NCBI RefSeq assembly: GCF_004027225.2
Contig: NC_046358.1
Coordinates: forward strand, 68,343,028-68,407,027
Direction: 5' to 3'
Origin: Strigops habroptila
Lineage: Eukaryota > Chordata > Aves > Psittaciformes > Psittacidae
DNA: 64,000 nt
The notes under the pieces were generated by a model. It ran no database searches. It saw only the letters and a program-made list of their open reading frames with translations, and had not been told where the DNA came from. Shown in pieces: positions 1-16,182 of the stretch (positions are counted from its first letter, which is position 1; each line of letters starts with the position of its first letter). A program made the position numbers and the translations under genes.

Positions 1-3000
1 ATGTGAATATTCCCCAGATTTTCAAAAGTAACTTAACTGGTTATAAGTTTAGTGGGTGCACACAATTTGATTCCTGATCTTCCAAGGAGACTGCTAGGAA
101 GTGCAGAATACAAAACTTGATATCAACGAACATTGTGGTCATCGTTGAGTCTGGTCTGCTTTTTTGAGTTGTAAAAAGGAGTTTACCCTTTATTTTCCCC
201 TCATGGGTCATCTTTAGCTTCCAGTGTTCTAAGTGACAATTCATGGTTTAATTAAAATTTAATAAAATATGGTATTGTATCTGAAAGTTAGTTAAGAATC
301 ATAGTCCATTAAACTTTTTCACATTGAATGAAAGGTTAAGAAGATAACATACTAAGTTTCCTAAGGTTTTCCTAGTGAGTTCATCTCTGACCAGAGAGGA
401 AACTTATTTCACTCAAGAAAATAGTTTGCTCAAAGATTTTGTGTTTAACTTTCAAAGTTGTCCTGTCTAGCATTAGGAGCATTTAGATCTCTTGCCATGT
501 TGAATGCTTACAGGTCACAGAGCATGTTGGTTGATAGCAGAATCATATTCAGATGTCCCAGCTTTGTAAATATCAGTAAAACTTTGAGCATTTGGAGTGT
601 TCTGTTTTTCCACTTAAACAGACTTCTCCAATACCTTGAGATCCAATGCTTGTTGAAAAGATAGTAATGCCTTTCAAAGGAGAAATGTCCTGAGTAAAGA
701 ATAGGCTTGCTGCCATTAGTATTAAAGTACTTTAATTTGTCGACAGAGCTATCTGTAGTGTCAAACTAGAAAACCAGTTGGTTTCCAGCCATAAGGAATT
801 CTGTTGCCTTGACTGTATATAATATGCATGAGCTTAAAAAAAAACCCCAACAGCTTCTGTTATTTTATACCCTCTAAATGTCTGAAGCTTAGCCCAGAAA
901 TGCATAGTGCATATGAACAAACACCAAATGTTTCTCTTCACTGTTATTTATGACTTCTTTTTAACACTTAACGGTATTGTAAATTCTTTTGGCCTTGCCA
1001 TAGATGATATTATACCTAGAATACTTACACCAGTAAATTTATAACTATGACTCAATTGAATTCCAACAAAATTTGTAATAATTTAGTCTTTAAATAATGT
1101 TTCTATCATCAGTGTCCTCTCTTGCAATTGGAGAGTGCAATGGCATTGGATGTGTAACACTGATGATCTTTACTACTGTTTGGAAGAACTGCAGGCTTAC
1201 AGATGTGTATTTGCCTGATACGCTACACTGTCCAGAGAGATGTAAAAATGCAATTACTATTTTGCATAGCTGCTTCTTTTAACCAGAAAGAAGGTTGCAC
1301 ATGGTCCAGGTTAGAACCCCTACAGGATGATGACAGGTAGAATAAGGAGGAAGCAGCTGGTGTGATTTCATTAAATGTGAAGACAGTTATTTTTATGGAA
1401 TAAGGTATTATGAGAACTAAGTTCCCTTCCATATTTTATATGAGGATATTGTTGTCTTATTCTAACATGACCTATCATCTTTTGGTTTTGTTCTAAAATT
1501 GTAATGATTCCTCTTCCTCAGAGGGAAAAAAGTCAAACTTAATAATGTATGACTCTTACAAACTCCATTCTTCTTTCAGCAGAGCTTGTTGTTTTCAACC
1601 TGGCAGTGCCACTCTGCAGGTGGCTCTGACTCTTAGCCACAGTAACCTTGCACATTGCCAGTTTGGCACATGGTAATTCTATGTTGAATGTATGCAACCC
1701 TGAGCTGAGCTTCTGCAACATGAAACACCCCAGACATGATGGTACATGTGGAAGGCAGTTCTGGCCTCTTCTTACTGATGACAACCAGCATACAACACTG
1801 ATAAAGGAAGAGAATTGAGTGTGCAATCTCAAAACATTTCTTCAGAGCCTGTACCCAAAGATGTTTAAGATGTAAATCATGTTGACGAAGGCTAGGCAAC
1901 AAAACTTTTCCTGCTTGAATGACTGCTCAATCCAGGAATAAGTATTACTCATCTCATAAAATTGCCTGCAATATAGTTTTTATGTGAAATTTAGTGTTTA
2001 CCTATGTGCTCTTTTACTCTGCCTGTTGCTGTTTTAAATGATAGGTAAACCAGAAATTCCTCAGCACCCAGCTTCAGTCCATTCTGATGTATTTTATATA
2101 GATTTTAAAATTAGTATGAATTTAGGCTCATCTGCTCAACCATGTCAAACATTTCTGCTTCATTTACAGTAGCCCTGATTGCATTGTAACTTTCTGTGGC
2201 CATTGCAGACTTCATCAACTTTTGCAGAATGATTTCTGTCAGCCACAATTCGTAAAACAAGAGGTTCATAACGATAATAATATTTGCACAATTACTGGTG
2301 GCATTGTGTTAACCATTAGCTTTTAGAATCTACTAAGATGGTCATGACATAGGTATTTTGTATTTTGAATGCCCCACTTTTTTTGTGTTGAACTCATTAC
2401 TTCTCATGTCACCTGTCTCCTGAAGTTTAACTGTGAAAGGAGTTTCCTACAGCTGGATGTGGATGCTTCCAGCAGAACGGAGCTGGACACTGCAGATGTT
2501 TATTTTGCATGTGTCTGATACAGGTGAGGAAGGCACAGCAATCCAGATTATCTCTCTGCTTTACACAATACCTCTCCTCCACCTCCCTTAAGATGCAACT
2601 TGGCTGTCGAGAACTGGAAAAAGTGGTAGACACTGAATGTCTCCAAAACTCTCCTGTAAGTGGCCGTTTTTCATCAATATAAAACACCAGTTGCTGACGT
2701 CTTCCTTCTGGAAGCCCATCTTGATCCCAGTTTACTCTGAGAAGTAGTGAATTCATGGACAGGGTATCCAGCTGGTTCTTGTGTACAGCTTCGGGTACTG
2801 GCTAATGAATTCTGCTTTGTTTAAAACAGTGATCAGTGAAGGGTCAAACCCCAAACTCCAGGGATAAGACCAATTCAAATTCCTTGTTGTTTTGCTCACA
2901 TCCTAGACCAGATGTATCCATCTGAATTAGAAATGTTGATCTGATTTGGTTATTTGCAAGCAGCAATTTTGTTTTGTTATGTTCCATGATAGCCCCAGGA

Positions 3001-6000
3001 CTATTTGTGCTTTGCAGAAGCAGGTTGGTCATACCAGAGAGTAATTTGCTGTGCTTTGGGTTAATGAGGAAGGATGATCTCACTGAAAAATCAGATTATG
3101 CTAATGGCTTAAAATGTGAAGTTTTCTTCCTCTTTTCTGTCTGCATAGAGGGAGAAAGCAATCACAGATGGGGATTCATGTTTTTTGCTGATGAAAGTAC
3201 AGAGTGTGTATGAAGGAAACTAAATGGCCCAAGATACTGTGATATTTGTCTAAAACTTCCCCTGAGAAATATCAGGTTTGGTGAACAAAAATTGTAGTGC
3301 AAACCTAAGTCCAGCTCCAGTAACTTACTAAGCTTCCATCCCTGGGAAGGAGTCTAATGATGGGACATTTATCCCTGGATGGGAATAGAACTGACTCTGA
3401 ACATCTCACTGTGGCTTCACAATTCCTGCCTGTCCTCTAAGCTGCAGGAGCTGCCTGTGAGCACGCTGTTACTGTATCCTCACTGTAGGGCACCAAAAAT
3501 GCTGTTTAAACTTTGGGATTCAATGGCTAGGAATTGGTTCTGCTGAGCTGAAGGAGAGCACCATCTTAGGCTGCTGCTAACTTGATTACATCAGTCAGTT
3601 TATCCATACTGTAAATATCCTCAGGAATTTTGCTTCCTTGTTTTCTATTGATTATTTTGGTGTTAAACAATCACTTTAGCTGTGTTCAACTTCACTATTC
3701 TTTTAAGCAAAAGTTACACTTTTAGGTAATGGTTTAAAAATTATTCCAACCGTGTTCAGCGTGTAATAGCTTTTCATCATTAGCTTGATCTTTAAACATT
3801 ACTCAGTTGTTAACTCTTTTTCAATGTCCATATACAAAGGCACACATTATAGGAGAAATTCAGTGGCTGCTATGTTTGCGATGAAAGGAATTAAAAAACC
3901 CCAAGTATTCTATCAGTGCTTTCTCCTTTTTATGGTTCTTGGGTTTATTTATTGTTTAGTTATTCAGTGAATTACTGAGCATACATTCTGAGATGTGCCT
4001 GATTGTCTTCATAAATGCTTAGTGTTCATACGTGGCTTTATCCTGGAAAGGAGGATAAACAGTTACATTTCTGAAATAGCAATTTCTAAATAATTATGGA
4101 CAGAACTGGTAATACTTCTTACGCTGGGGTTGTTTCACTTATTTTTGTAAGAACTGGTTTTCAGCTGGTGGTAACTTTGCTAGACTTCATCTTCTTGGGC
4201 TAGATGTCTGCAGGCTGGGATCATGTTATAGTGTTAAAATTTAATCTAACTAGGTCAGTAATTAGATTTTTCTGTAATATAATCAAGAGATTCAAACTGA
4301 GTACATGGTTTTCCTCTGGAACTTGACATTTTGCTGAGGTGTTACCCTGAGATAAGGGGTGCTATTCTTTTAATTTTCACTCAGTACATAGTTTGGTAAG
4401 TGTTAGCATACACTGCCCTGACAAAACCATAGATGGCAACTAAATCCTTGGAAAGCCGAGCAATGCTAGGCATGGTCATCACATCATGGCTCTGTTGTCC
4501 CGGAGCAGTGAGGATGACACAATAGTGACTATAGTCTGCATGTATTCATCTAGCTATTCAAGAGCAGAGAGCAAAGAGCTCATTCTGTCCAAGCTCTGAG
4601 CCCTCGCTGCACAGCTCTAGTGAGCTCCACTCCTCATTCCTGCCCCTGTTACTAAACCATTTTGAAAATAAGTAATAGTCATGCCTGTGCATTAACTGAG
4701 AGGGTTGAAGCCTGCTCAGGGTTTATGCTGGCCTTAGCACATGGTTTTGTGTAGCAGAGTTCTACTTTTTCAGCCTTTTGGAGTATTTGTTAACGTCCAC
4801 ATTATAAGGACTTCAGAAATGCAAACCCAAGCATCCAAACACTGGGAAAAGCCAGAATAGTACACTTTTTCCTAAATGGGTTTTTTCACCCAAAGCATGA
4901 AATAGTGCTTTGCAAAAATGCTGAAGCGGTGCTGTTCAGACCAGTTCTTTGTTTAATTTCTGTCTTATTAACTCTTACTCATGGTCTTGCTGGTAATGAA
5001 GTTGAGATCCAACCTGGGGAAAACTGAACTCCATATTAATAAATAATTTTAGAATAAACCCTTTTTTATAATTCTAAAAACATCCACTTTATCCAGACTT
5101 TTGGCAACTGAGTGTGTGTTCCTCTTGTTTGGATGTCAGCATTGTCAGCACAGATCAGATGTGCAGAAATGGTGTGGGCAGCTGACATGGAAATCATCTG
5201 GAGCTGTCTTGAATGTCCCTGTAACTATTTATTGACAGTCAGCATCATGCTGCACCTCCCAAACTTGTGCTCTATTTATGAAGCCTTTGGACATTTCATT
5301 TCTTCTGTTGATTTAAGTTTGTGGTATTAATGTTGAGCTGGTTTTTGGAATATGAATTAGGAAATATATTGAAACACTTTAAAGGTATTTGTGAAACAAA
5401 CTAAACCAAATGCTGGCAGTATCTAAGTGCACCTTTGCATGACTGTCTGAAACTGAGAAGATTTAATATAGCACTGCCTTTTTGATACAGATATATTTTG
5501 ATGGTCTGAACAGACACTAATTTCTTAAAAGTGAAACAGATCTGAATCTAATTTTTCTTCATCAGTTTGTACTCTTTGCACATGATGATGTTGTTTCAAT
5601 GTCTTATTGTAAGGACAGGACTTGATACTGAAAGTCTCTCCCTCTCTCTTTTCAAATCTTCATAAGCATCCATATAGCTTTCAGCTACAGGGAGTCTTCA
5701 GTGTGTTCTGTTGCTGGATGGGTTTCTTAAAATGAGAACAGTCACTTACTTTGCTTAGCTTCATCTCTTTCTGAAGTATGCAATTTCTGCTTTTTCATTT
5801 AATATTAAAGAAAGGGGGAGAGAAACCAATCTATTTCAGTACAAGTAAAAGAATGTTCTGATGTGACAGGCTGGTGAAATCATTCCTTTAGGTATTTTGG
5901 AACTTGATGATTGAGCTCATCTGAGTGTGAAACTTCAAATGTGAATATTTAGTTTGAAAGGCACACAGATCTTGTTTGGGGAAAGAAGATAGATTGTGCT

Positions 6001-7499
6001 TGGTTGGGGTTTGCTTGGCTGTTTTTTTAATAGCGTCAGTAGTTACTTTGGAATGAAGACAGAGCCACATCAGCTATTTTCAATATAAACGAATGCTAAT
6101 GATTAAGGGGATGTTGAGCAAAGTCAACATTGAGAATGCTTCTATATGGTTATCAATTTTAACAGCTAAGGCTGTTACATAGCTCTGCAAAGATGTTTAG
6201 TTGTCTACATGTTATGGTTTGCTGGTTTATAAGCATCACTAGGATATTGTCTGTTGGTGGCTATAATAAATGTATTTAATCTGAAATGTTCAAAAGCTCC
6301 ATTTTCACTCTTAACCCTTAAATTGAATTCAAAGTCTTGATAGTGAGAGAAACCATTGATTTCTCTGATAATATTTCTGTACAATGCACGTGAAGGTACT
6401 GTATTGAAACATATATTAGGTTAATTTCCCTATCCTGAATCCTGAAAAGTTTTGAACTTTTCCAAAATAAGTACACAGCATAGTAAAATCCACATTAAAA
6501 TGAGCATTCGTGTTAATTTGAAAAGCCAGACCTCTTACAATTTACCTCCACTGGCCTTTACAATTAGTTTAGTTATTTCAATTATTTAAATATTGATCAC
6601 AACGCAGATGTTGGGAGGGGAAATCACAAGCCCAAGTTGGCACTGCCTCCATCTCTGTGCAAGAGCCTGAGCAGTTTACCAGGCAACCATGTATATGATA
6701 AGGTTTTGGGCTTGCTTTAATCTGTTGGTCATTCCTGTCTTCTCAAAATGCAGTGTGCCTCCTTTATTGATCTGTATATATTGAAATAGTAACACAAGCC
6801 TGAAACATGCTCAGCTGCTTGACTCAGCCTGGCTCCCACCCAGCCAAATTTCAGAGATGTGTGGGCACTGGAAATTTATGGACATGAACACTCCAGTGAA
6901 GTGTTGCCTCTGCAAGTCAAGGCCAGCATCTTGCTCCCGCACAGGGCAGCATCCTGCAACATCCTGCCTTCACTACCGTGTTTCATGGTGTACTTGTGTT
7001 TGCATAAATCATACATTTAGGCTGGACAGGTGTTTATGTTTGGTCCCTGTGGCAGTCACGTAGGTGCTCATGACACTGTGCCCCTCCCTGGCAGCAGTTA
7101 CACTCCCTTGTAAGAACTACGATTAATCTTGCTGCAGGCATCTGTATCTGATAAAAGCTTCCCACTGTTGGGACTTTTGTTATGTCTTCTGGAGCTCTGA
7201 AGAACTGAGCAAGGTTTTTATATCTTTTCAAACCCCTCCCTATTCCTGCATTTCCACATTGTTCATAATGTTCTTTAGACAAAAAGGGACAGAGCGTGAC
7301 CTCGTGTAATGAATAAATCAGCTCCATCTGTCTACCCAGACATAGCCTTGCAGCACAGTAGGACTTCAAGGCATATTTGTACCATGCAGCATGGTTTAAA
7401 ATATCTAAGCTGATTTCAAGTAATCTGGTGTGCTCACACAGCGCAACACAGTTATTACTGGCCTGGTACTACGCCAGGACATAGGTAACAGTAGAGGGA

Positions 7500-7797
7500 C
7501 GTTTGACAAGGGCCTGTAGGGACAGGACAAGGGGGAATGGCTTTAACCAGCCACAGGGGAGATTGAGATGAGCTCTTAGGCAGAAGTTCTTCCCTGTGAG
7601 AGTGGTGAGGAGCTGGCACAGGGTGCCCAGAGAAGCTGTGGCTGCCCCATCCCTGGCAGTGTTCAAGGCCAGGCTGGACAGGGCTTGGAGCAACCAGTGT
7701 AGTGGAAGGTGTCCCTGCCCATGGCAGGGGGTTGGAACTGGATGAGCTTTAAGGTCCCTTCCAGCCCAAACCAGTCTGGGATTCTGTGATTCTATGA
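7500..7797 (+). mobile_element. CR1 LINE 3' fragment
   Basis: This is a 5'-truncated CR1 non-LTR retrotransposon copy in plus orientation. It contains the standard CR1 3' blocks, including the 'ggttggaactggatgagct' segment, and ends with the terminal TTCTGTGAT/TTCTATGA octamers at about 7785-7797. It is closely similar to the copy at 15690-16182, suggesting the same subfamily. The 5' limit is approximate. Short open frames inside it are repeat-derived and not genes. Confidence 0.9.
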
Positions 7798-10700
7798 GCA
7801 GTGGCTTTGAGTAGGTCTGGTTTACGCTGAGAAGGCATCACTGGTGGTATAGCTTCATGTTCTCACTATTCGAGGTAGCTTGTGTGTCCTTGCATGATGC
7901 TGTGTTGCTCAGTATAATGGGTCTGCTGATGCATTAAGTGGGCCCAAAGATGAGTACTGAGTACTCAAGACACACTGTCTTACCCAAGATCTTACTAAGT
8001 GTATGCTTCTACTACATGTAGTAGGGTTAAGGGATGCAGACAAGTGCATAATCTTCTGAATTTTTGCAACAGCTCTGAAACTGCATTTCCATAAACTTTG
8101 GCAAATTTCTTTGCCTTCGCTCAGGTGACAGGAGAGGTGACCTGGGTAGGTTTCCTTAAAGTTTTTAAAGAGGGGATGTACCATCTAAGTTCTTGATGAA
8201 GCCTTTTAAGGTTGTGTCATTTAGGTTTGTCCACGTTAGAAAAATTTGATTGGTGTTCTCATAACTGGGCTCTGCTTCTCAGCATAAGCAAAGATTTCAG
8301 CTCTGGTAGCTTGTTGCCACTTCAAGGAAGAAGCTATCTCACACTAACATCATGCAGCTTGGGCTAGAAGCAGAACTTGTTGGACTCCGGGTACCACCAC
8401 TTAATCCAACAGAAAAATAACTGCACAAAAAAACATCCCATCCCCATACCCCAAACTTTCCACCTGTTTTTTATTCTTACTGTTAGTCATTTGAACTGTC
8501 TCACAGAAGCTTTTTGGCATCACAGATGGTTACAAGAAGGGTGCAGGGCAAGGAGAGAAAGAAAGAAGTGGATAAAGCAGCTTGAAAAACAGAGTTGAGG
8601 TACTGTCCTCTATGACCAGCGTTATCCATGTTTCTTGCATTGTGCCTTGCTGAAATAGTTAACAGTGAGACGCTTTGTTTCCATATAATATTTTTAATAT
8701 CATTTACTTCTGTCCTTGGATTTCTTTTTTCCCCAATTCTAATCTTTCATTTCTGATGGCGCCTCTGCTGCAGCATCCGTAAGGTCCCCTGGTCTTTTGT
8801 GTCACTTGACATTTATACCAGTTGTCCTTTACTGACACTTTAATATTCCTGATGCAGTGTTTACATCATAGGACATGAGTGTGAAACACCTTCATTTTCC
8901 TCTAGCTCCAGTGATTTGTGTTACAGTGAAATAATTCACACAGGTGTCGTCTTACCAGGGAATTGGATCAGAGAGGTGTTTCATATGGAATGTGACTTTG
9001 CCTTTCCAGAGAGGCTTTTGGCAGACATGCTCCATCACAGTGACTTGCAGTTCATTCCCTGAATGATCTTTTGACAGATCATTTGCTGTGATCTGTCATA
9101 CACAAAAAAATGTGCAAAACTTCAATTATGAATAGTTTCAATTTACTGTAGTTTATTTTCAATTTAAGCATGTGCAATCCTGACACAATGAGCTACTTCC
9201 ACAATTTTTCTTGCAGTCATTTTGCCTAAGCTGTGTACATGATGGGAGGGGGGAACCCCACCCCAGCTGTGTTGTGTCCCCTGAGAGCATTGCCTGTGAT
9301 TCCAGTGGGAGAAAGAGCAGGCAGTGAAAATCAGTGAAAAATAGAGGTTTTAAGAATGCGGTTCTCTCCGCCAGTGAGTGAGCCTGCTTGTAGTAGTGCA
9401 TTTAGTTGGCTGTTACTTGCATACTACTTGTACGAAGTCATCAGTATATGGTAAAGCAAATTCTCAAAGGTTTTACTTTTTTTCTGTTGAACTGTGATAT
9501 AAATAACTTGGCCCCCCCATATGTATGTGTGTGTATACATAATTTTTCTTTTTTTTAACATGAGCAAGATTGTGGCTTTTATTGCAGTGCTGTTGGAAGA
9601 ACGTATTTTCTGTTTATTGTTTGGCAAATGGCATCCAAAATACTGCATGTTAACTCTTATCATTAAGGAAGGAACTTTTTTGTTTGGAAAGTTTTTATAT
9701 GTACGTATAAACATACACATACAAGTTTGTGATTTATCTATAAGTGACAGATGAGGATTGCCATGTATATATTTCTAAAATAAGGTGTGATTTCTCATTA
9801 GAGAAATGACAAAACCATGGATGCAGCATCAGGCCTGTACTGACTGTATGTACAATCCTTGGAAACATATCTCTCAACAGATTTGTTTCCTGCTTAGTTT
9901 GTCATGGCACAGCTGCGGAGATTTTCTTTTAAATGCAGAATTGGCCTTTTGCTTACTATTTTCTTCCAGATGAAATAGTGAATGGATGCTTTATTCCTAT
10001 ACAAATTGCATCACTGGGCTTCAAAGTTCTCCTTTAAATTAGAAATTTTAAGAGTGTTTGTTAGAGGATTCTTCTGGGGACTTGACCATGCTGTGATTAT
10101 TACTCTGAAATTTTAAATTTTTCTAATCAATCACATTTTGCTTTTATTTGACTAAAAAAAATTGCTGCCCAAACAACTCTGCTATGAAACTGGCATATCT
10201 GTGCCCATCCTTTTCTGACTTGTGCACAGCAAGAAATACAAGTTGGTGGGTTTAAAATGCTGCAGGTGCCAAATTCCAATATGCAGCTCATTCCAGCTAT
10301 TGATTATAGAATGTGTACTTTTAACATTCATGACTGGTGTGCATGTTTTTCAAGTTAGAAATGGCTTATAAATATTAACTGGGACAATGATTCTAGTGAA
10401 GAAATCGCTGATACACATCAAGGAGCTTTTCAACGGTCTAATCTTTTTTATAATTATTTGTCATTACAAAAGTTCTTTTGATTAAAAAAGATTTGCAAGT
10501 TAGGTTTAGGGCTTTACAAAAGTTTGGAAGTTTTCTGTTTGTGCTTTATGCAGGTTTAATATTAACGAATGTGAAAGAAATGTTACTGTGCAATTTTGTT
10601 GGAAAACATTATATGGAATGGGTCCACATTAAAACAGGTTTTTAGAAGAAGTTCCCCTCATACTTCTGTGTTTTCATCTCCAGAGATTGTGAGGAGGAGC

Positions 10701-10884
10701 AGAGCATTTTGCTTTTTCTCCACATTTCAAACCATGAAAAAAAATCTCTGAAATCACTCATTATTAATGGCACCGAGGCAGCAGAGCTGTTTATGAGCAC
10801 CCTTAAAACCTCTAGAAAAATACTAGTGTCTGTCAAGGCATAAACTTCATAGGCATTTGTTCTGTTAAATTCAGTTCCTTGAAG

Positions 10885-10937
10885 GATGGGGCTTGGAACT
10901 GGATGATCTTTTAAGGTCCCTTCCAACCCAAACTATT
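10885..10937 (+). mobile_element. CR1 LINE 3' scrap
   Basis: About 50 bp matches the extreme 3' region of CR1 in plus orientation ('gcttggaactggatgatct' followed by 'aaggtcccttccaaccca'), without a clean terminal octamer. It is probably a remnant or a very short 5'-truncated insertion. Confidence 0.75.
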
Positions 10938-11778
10938 GCATGGCTCTCTGCAGACAGAGCAGTGATGTGGGGGACACACCACCCTGGTGTTACCACCCAC
11001 TCATGGCCTGCTCTGAGCGGCCGCAGCTACTCCAGGCACAGCTCTGCTCTAGTGCTGAGTGACAGCAGGGGTGTAACACGAGGACTGTGAGAATTAAAGT
11101 GAACGTTTTTATTATTCAGCGTTATAATTCTCAAGAGGTTATAGGTTTCATCTCATCCAAAACTTGTAACTAGCTCAGGTTAAGCCATAAGCGTTTGTCA
11201 GATCCCATGGGTCTGTGAATTTGCAAAATGAGGAACACACCATCCTTCATGACGTTCATGTTCCCCAAGCAGGATACCAATTGCTATATATAGTTGCATA
11301 CGTTAAGGCCTGTCTCAATTTTACATGTTTTTACCAAAAGTATTTCTGTCTTTTCCACTCCTGGCACTTTCCACAAATGTACGCAGAAGGTGAAATACCT
11401 TCCCATGGCATCTGAATGCTTATTTTGTTTTTTTAATTTTATGGTATTCAGAGCAACTGGGGTTGGAGTTAAATGTATTGAGAAGCAAGAGACATGCTGA
11501 TAGCAGGGACCCAGGAGGAAAAAGCAAGCAGCAGATGTCTCAGAGCTTTGGACTTGCACTAACATAGTTCCATGTACTGTGTAAAACAACATGGTGTAAA
11601 TTACTGCTTTTGTGGGGTGGGAGGAGGAGGAGTTGAGTTCATCACTAGTGGACATTATTATTTTTTTCCCAAATTAATTTATTTGGGGATGAATGTTAAG
11701 AGATGTTTAGAATAAGGTGGTTAACAACGATTTCAGGATTAGGTTATAAATCTCGTGGGGACCAGGTACATTTTGTCA

Positions 11779-13120
<1,342 letters not shown>

Positions 13121-15689
13121 TACTTTTTACTGAAAGCAAAACAACCGGGGTCGGCTGCTGAACAGCATGGTGGAAGGGGGCTGTGTGTGCCCACTGATGT
13201 GCCCTATTCTTTCTGCAACCCTAGAAGGGAGCATGACAGATAAATAGAAAATATGAAATCTCGAGATTCTCCACCTGATAAACAGACAGATTTGGGGTGT
13301 CTGAAAATGTAGTTACAAGTGTTTATGATGTGGATGAAGTTGGAAATCGCTGGCATAGCCCTGAGCCGCACATCCTGCTTTGCTGCGAGCGCTCGTGGCC
13401 CTGCAGAGCCCCTGGGAGGCTGGTCACCTCCCTTTGGGGCCCAGAGCATGGAAAAGCCACTGCAAGTTGCTTAATATAATCCAGTACAGAATCGACATTC
13501 ATACCAGGTCCGTGGCACTGATGCTGCAAAAGCTGCAAGGAAAGCAGCTCTGATAAGCAAATTAAGAAGGAGTTGTTGAGGCTATTTCATGCTGTCCCTG
13601 AACATAGATGTTTCCGGAGCGGTCTTGCAGAGACCAGCTCTCCACACGGCTGTTTGATGTGTCCCGCTGAGGGCAAGGGCAGAGATCCCAGTGGGTATCA
13701 CCCTGCTGCGGCTACCAGCCTCCCCTGCCCCTGCCTGGGATTCTGCTATTTGGTCTGAGCCTGTTAAAGTCCTACTGTACAAAGCGTATTGAATAGTATA
13801 TGGTGAAGTGAAGGTGTGACATTTTTGTCCATAGCCTGGAGAGGAAGCAGAAACCACAATTCAGTGCTAGCATCACCAGTAGCAGCTGCACCGACCACAC
13901 TGGAGATGTTGGCACGAGAGTTCACATCAGTGTAATTAATAAAATAGATTAGAAACTGATTTAATTTTATAGCAGCTCTGTCTTACCAGTGAAGTTACTC
14001 TGCCCTAATCAGCAGATCCCTACTGACCCTCTACACCTAGACAAACTGGTTGGGAATTTTTTTGAAAGGCAACGTTTCATTTTCCAAGACTTGTTGCTGG
14101 GAGGAGTGGAAAATATTCCAATGAAGTTCATTGGCCTCTATAATTAGTTTTCAACTATTGGAATTGAATGTACAAATCTGGCTATGAATTCACCCCTCCT
14201 CTGAGCACTTGGTTCATTTTTAATCCTTAAATGGATTAAGCTGTAGGTACTTTGAGCATCTTCATCCTTTGACAGCAGTACAGAATCTTTGGTTTCTTTT
14301 TTTTTTTTCCTGTGTTTGGCGATGTTTCTCTGAGTTTAGAAGTTTCAATCTAGATAACACACTGGTTGGTGTCTGCCATTCTTCAAAGAAACTTCCTAAG
14401 AACAATGACCATATTTTCATATTTTATAAGCCATGGATTATTTGTTGTTTCATTCAGCAGCAAAGCAGATGATGTTCATATACAGATAATGCCAGGAGAG
14501 ATTTACCTTTGGGGAAAAATCTCTTCTACCCATCATGTACCTGCTTCTGCCCCCTTCTGTCTTTGGCTTTTGTGATTTGTGGAAGTATGAGCATATATTT
14601 TCAGAAGGGTACAAACTTTCTTTGCTTGTTATATGTAAAAATGTATTTTACAAAGGTTGAACAAATCAGTCTAATAATTTAAAACTTAGTCACATCTCTT
14701 CGTCTTTTGACATCAATTATTTGATGTGAGAATATTCAACCTCTTTTTTTAATTCCATCAAAATTAAAAATAAATCATATTCTTCCTAGGTCATACTTGC
14801 CTTTGAGCAAGAAAGGGACCAGGTGATATGAACATCATGGCATTAGTTTGTGGTTTGAGATTTGTGATACTTGAGAAATTCTTCATGTTACATATGCAAA
14901 TCTATGCAAGTCAATGAGTTTGCATTTCAGGCAGCTTTCCCAGAGGAAAACAGTAGATGTTTTTCTCTGTCCCAGATTGCCTCTTGCTGTGGCTGCAGAT
15001 GGGTGGGTGGCTACGGAGTGGGTTGCAGCTGGGAATGGTTGGGGATGAGAAAAGTGGATCTGTTTACCATCATGTAAAACATAGGAGATGGTGCTGGGAC
15101 TGGGGACAGCATTGGCCTCGGATCAGATGCTTCATCCGTCTAGCTGCAGTGAGGTGGTCATTGCCGAAAAGGCTGCAGGATTTTAAGTGCATATAGTCTG
15201 TCTGTTGATGGGTGCTACCACAGAACAAATTATTTGTGACTTCTTGTGATGATGGAAATGTTTCTGGGAATGCTTATTGCTGCTTTGCAGAGCAGCACTG
15301 CAGTCTGCAGTGGTTTGAAGATCAGTGTCCATTTTATAGATGTGTTTAAAATTTTACATAGTACTTCTGAATGATCTTCTCATCCCTGCTGACCTTCAGT
15401 GTCACACAGTTTGTCTCATTTGAGCATGTCCAAGCCCTCTGTAGCCATGATGGGCCACAGCATCACCTGTGTGTAAAGTTGATCACGAATGAATTGTTTG
15501 GTCAGAATCCCCCACTGTTGTACATTTAAGCCTGATGACATTATTCTCACACGTTTTTTCAGGGATTGGAAGGTGCAACTTTAAGTTACTGATGTCCAGG
15601 CAAATTACTGACATTTGAAAAATACTACTGAATGTGGTTAATTTTCCATAGGAAGCAGCACCTGCTTTGTACCATCCTTTTCCTTTGCC
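13121..15689. other. Intronic DNA, nothing recognised
   Basis: No exon, RNA gene or clear repeat was found. The stretch is moderately AT-rich, has scattered short open frames, and contains a T-run near 14290-14310. Inferred to be part of the large IFT140 intron. Confidence 0.5.
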
Positions 15690-16182
15690 CCCAGCACAAG
15701 AGGGACGTGGACCTGTTGGAGCAAGGCCAGAGGAGACCGCGGAGATGCTGTGAGGACTGGAGCAGCTCTGCTCTGCAGCCAGGCTGAGAGAGCTGGGCTT
15801 GTTCAGCCAGGAGAAGAGAAGGCTCCTTAAGGGGAGACCTTAGAGCAGCTTCCAGTGCCTAAAGGGGCTACAAGAAACCTGGAGAGGGGCTTTGGACAAG
15901 GGCCTGTAGGGGCAGGCCAAGGGGGAATGGCTTTAACCTGCCAGAGGGGAGATTGAGATGAGCTCTTAGGCAGAAATTCTTCCCTGTGAGGGTGCTGAGG
16001 CGCTGGCACAGGTTGCCCAGAGAAGCTGTGGCTGCCCCATCCCTGGCAGTGTTCAAGGCCAGGTTGGACGGGGCTTGGAGCAACCTGGTCTACTGGAAGG
16101 TGTCCCTGCCTGTGGCAGGGGGTTGGAACTGGATGAGCTTTAAGGTCCCTTCCAGCCCAAACCACTCCATCATTCTATGATG
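15690..16182 (+). mobile_element. CR1 LINE 3' fragment (about 490 bp)
   Basis: This is a longer CR1 3' end in plus orientation. It starts in the region equivalent to the end of the reverse-transcriptase frame (the 'cttgttcagccaggagaag' block encodes the conserved [13 protein letters not shown] stretch) and runs to the TTCTATGATG terminus at 16172-16182. It shares nearly all of its last 300 bp with the copy at 7500-7797. The 5' edge is approximate. Confidence 0.9.

Noticed and set aside
2427..2756. 109-codon minus frame in the large intron
   Set aside because: No recognised homology, no splice context, and not a match to the missing TMEM204 exons.
7034..7369. 111-codon minus frame
   Set aside because: No recognisable domain or membrane segment; does not resemble TMEM204.
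15827..16165. Similar open frames at 7469-7693, 15827-16165, 49902-50252 and 61489-61780
   Set aside because: They share sequence because all lie in CR1 3' untranslated ends; not genes.
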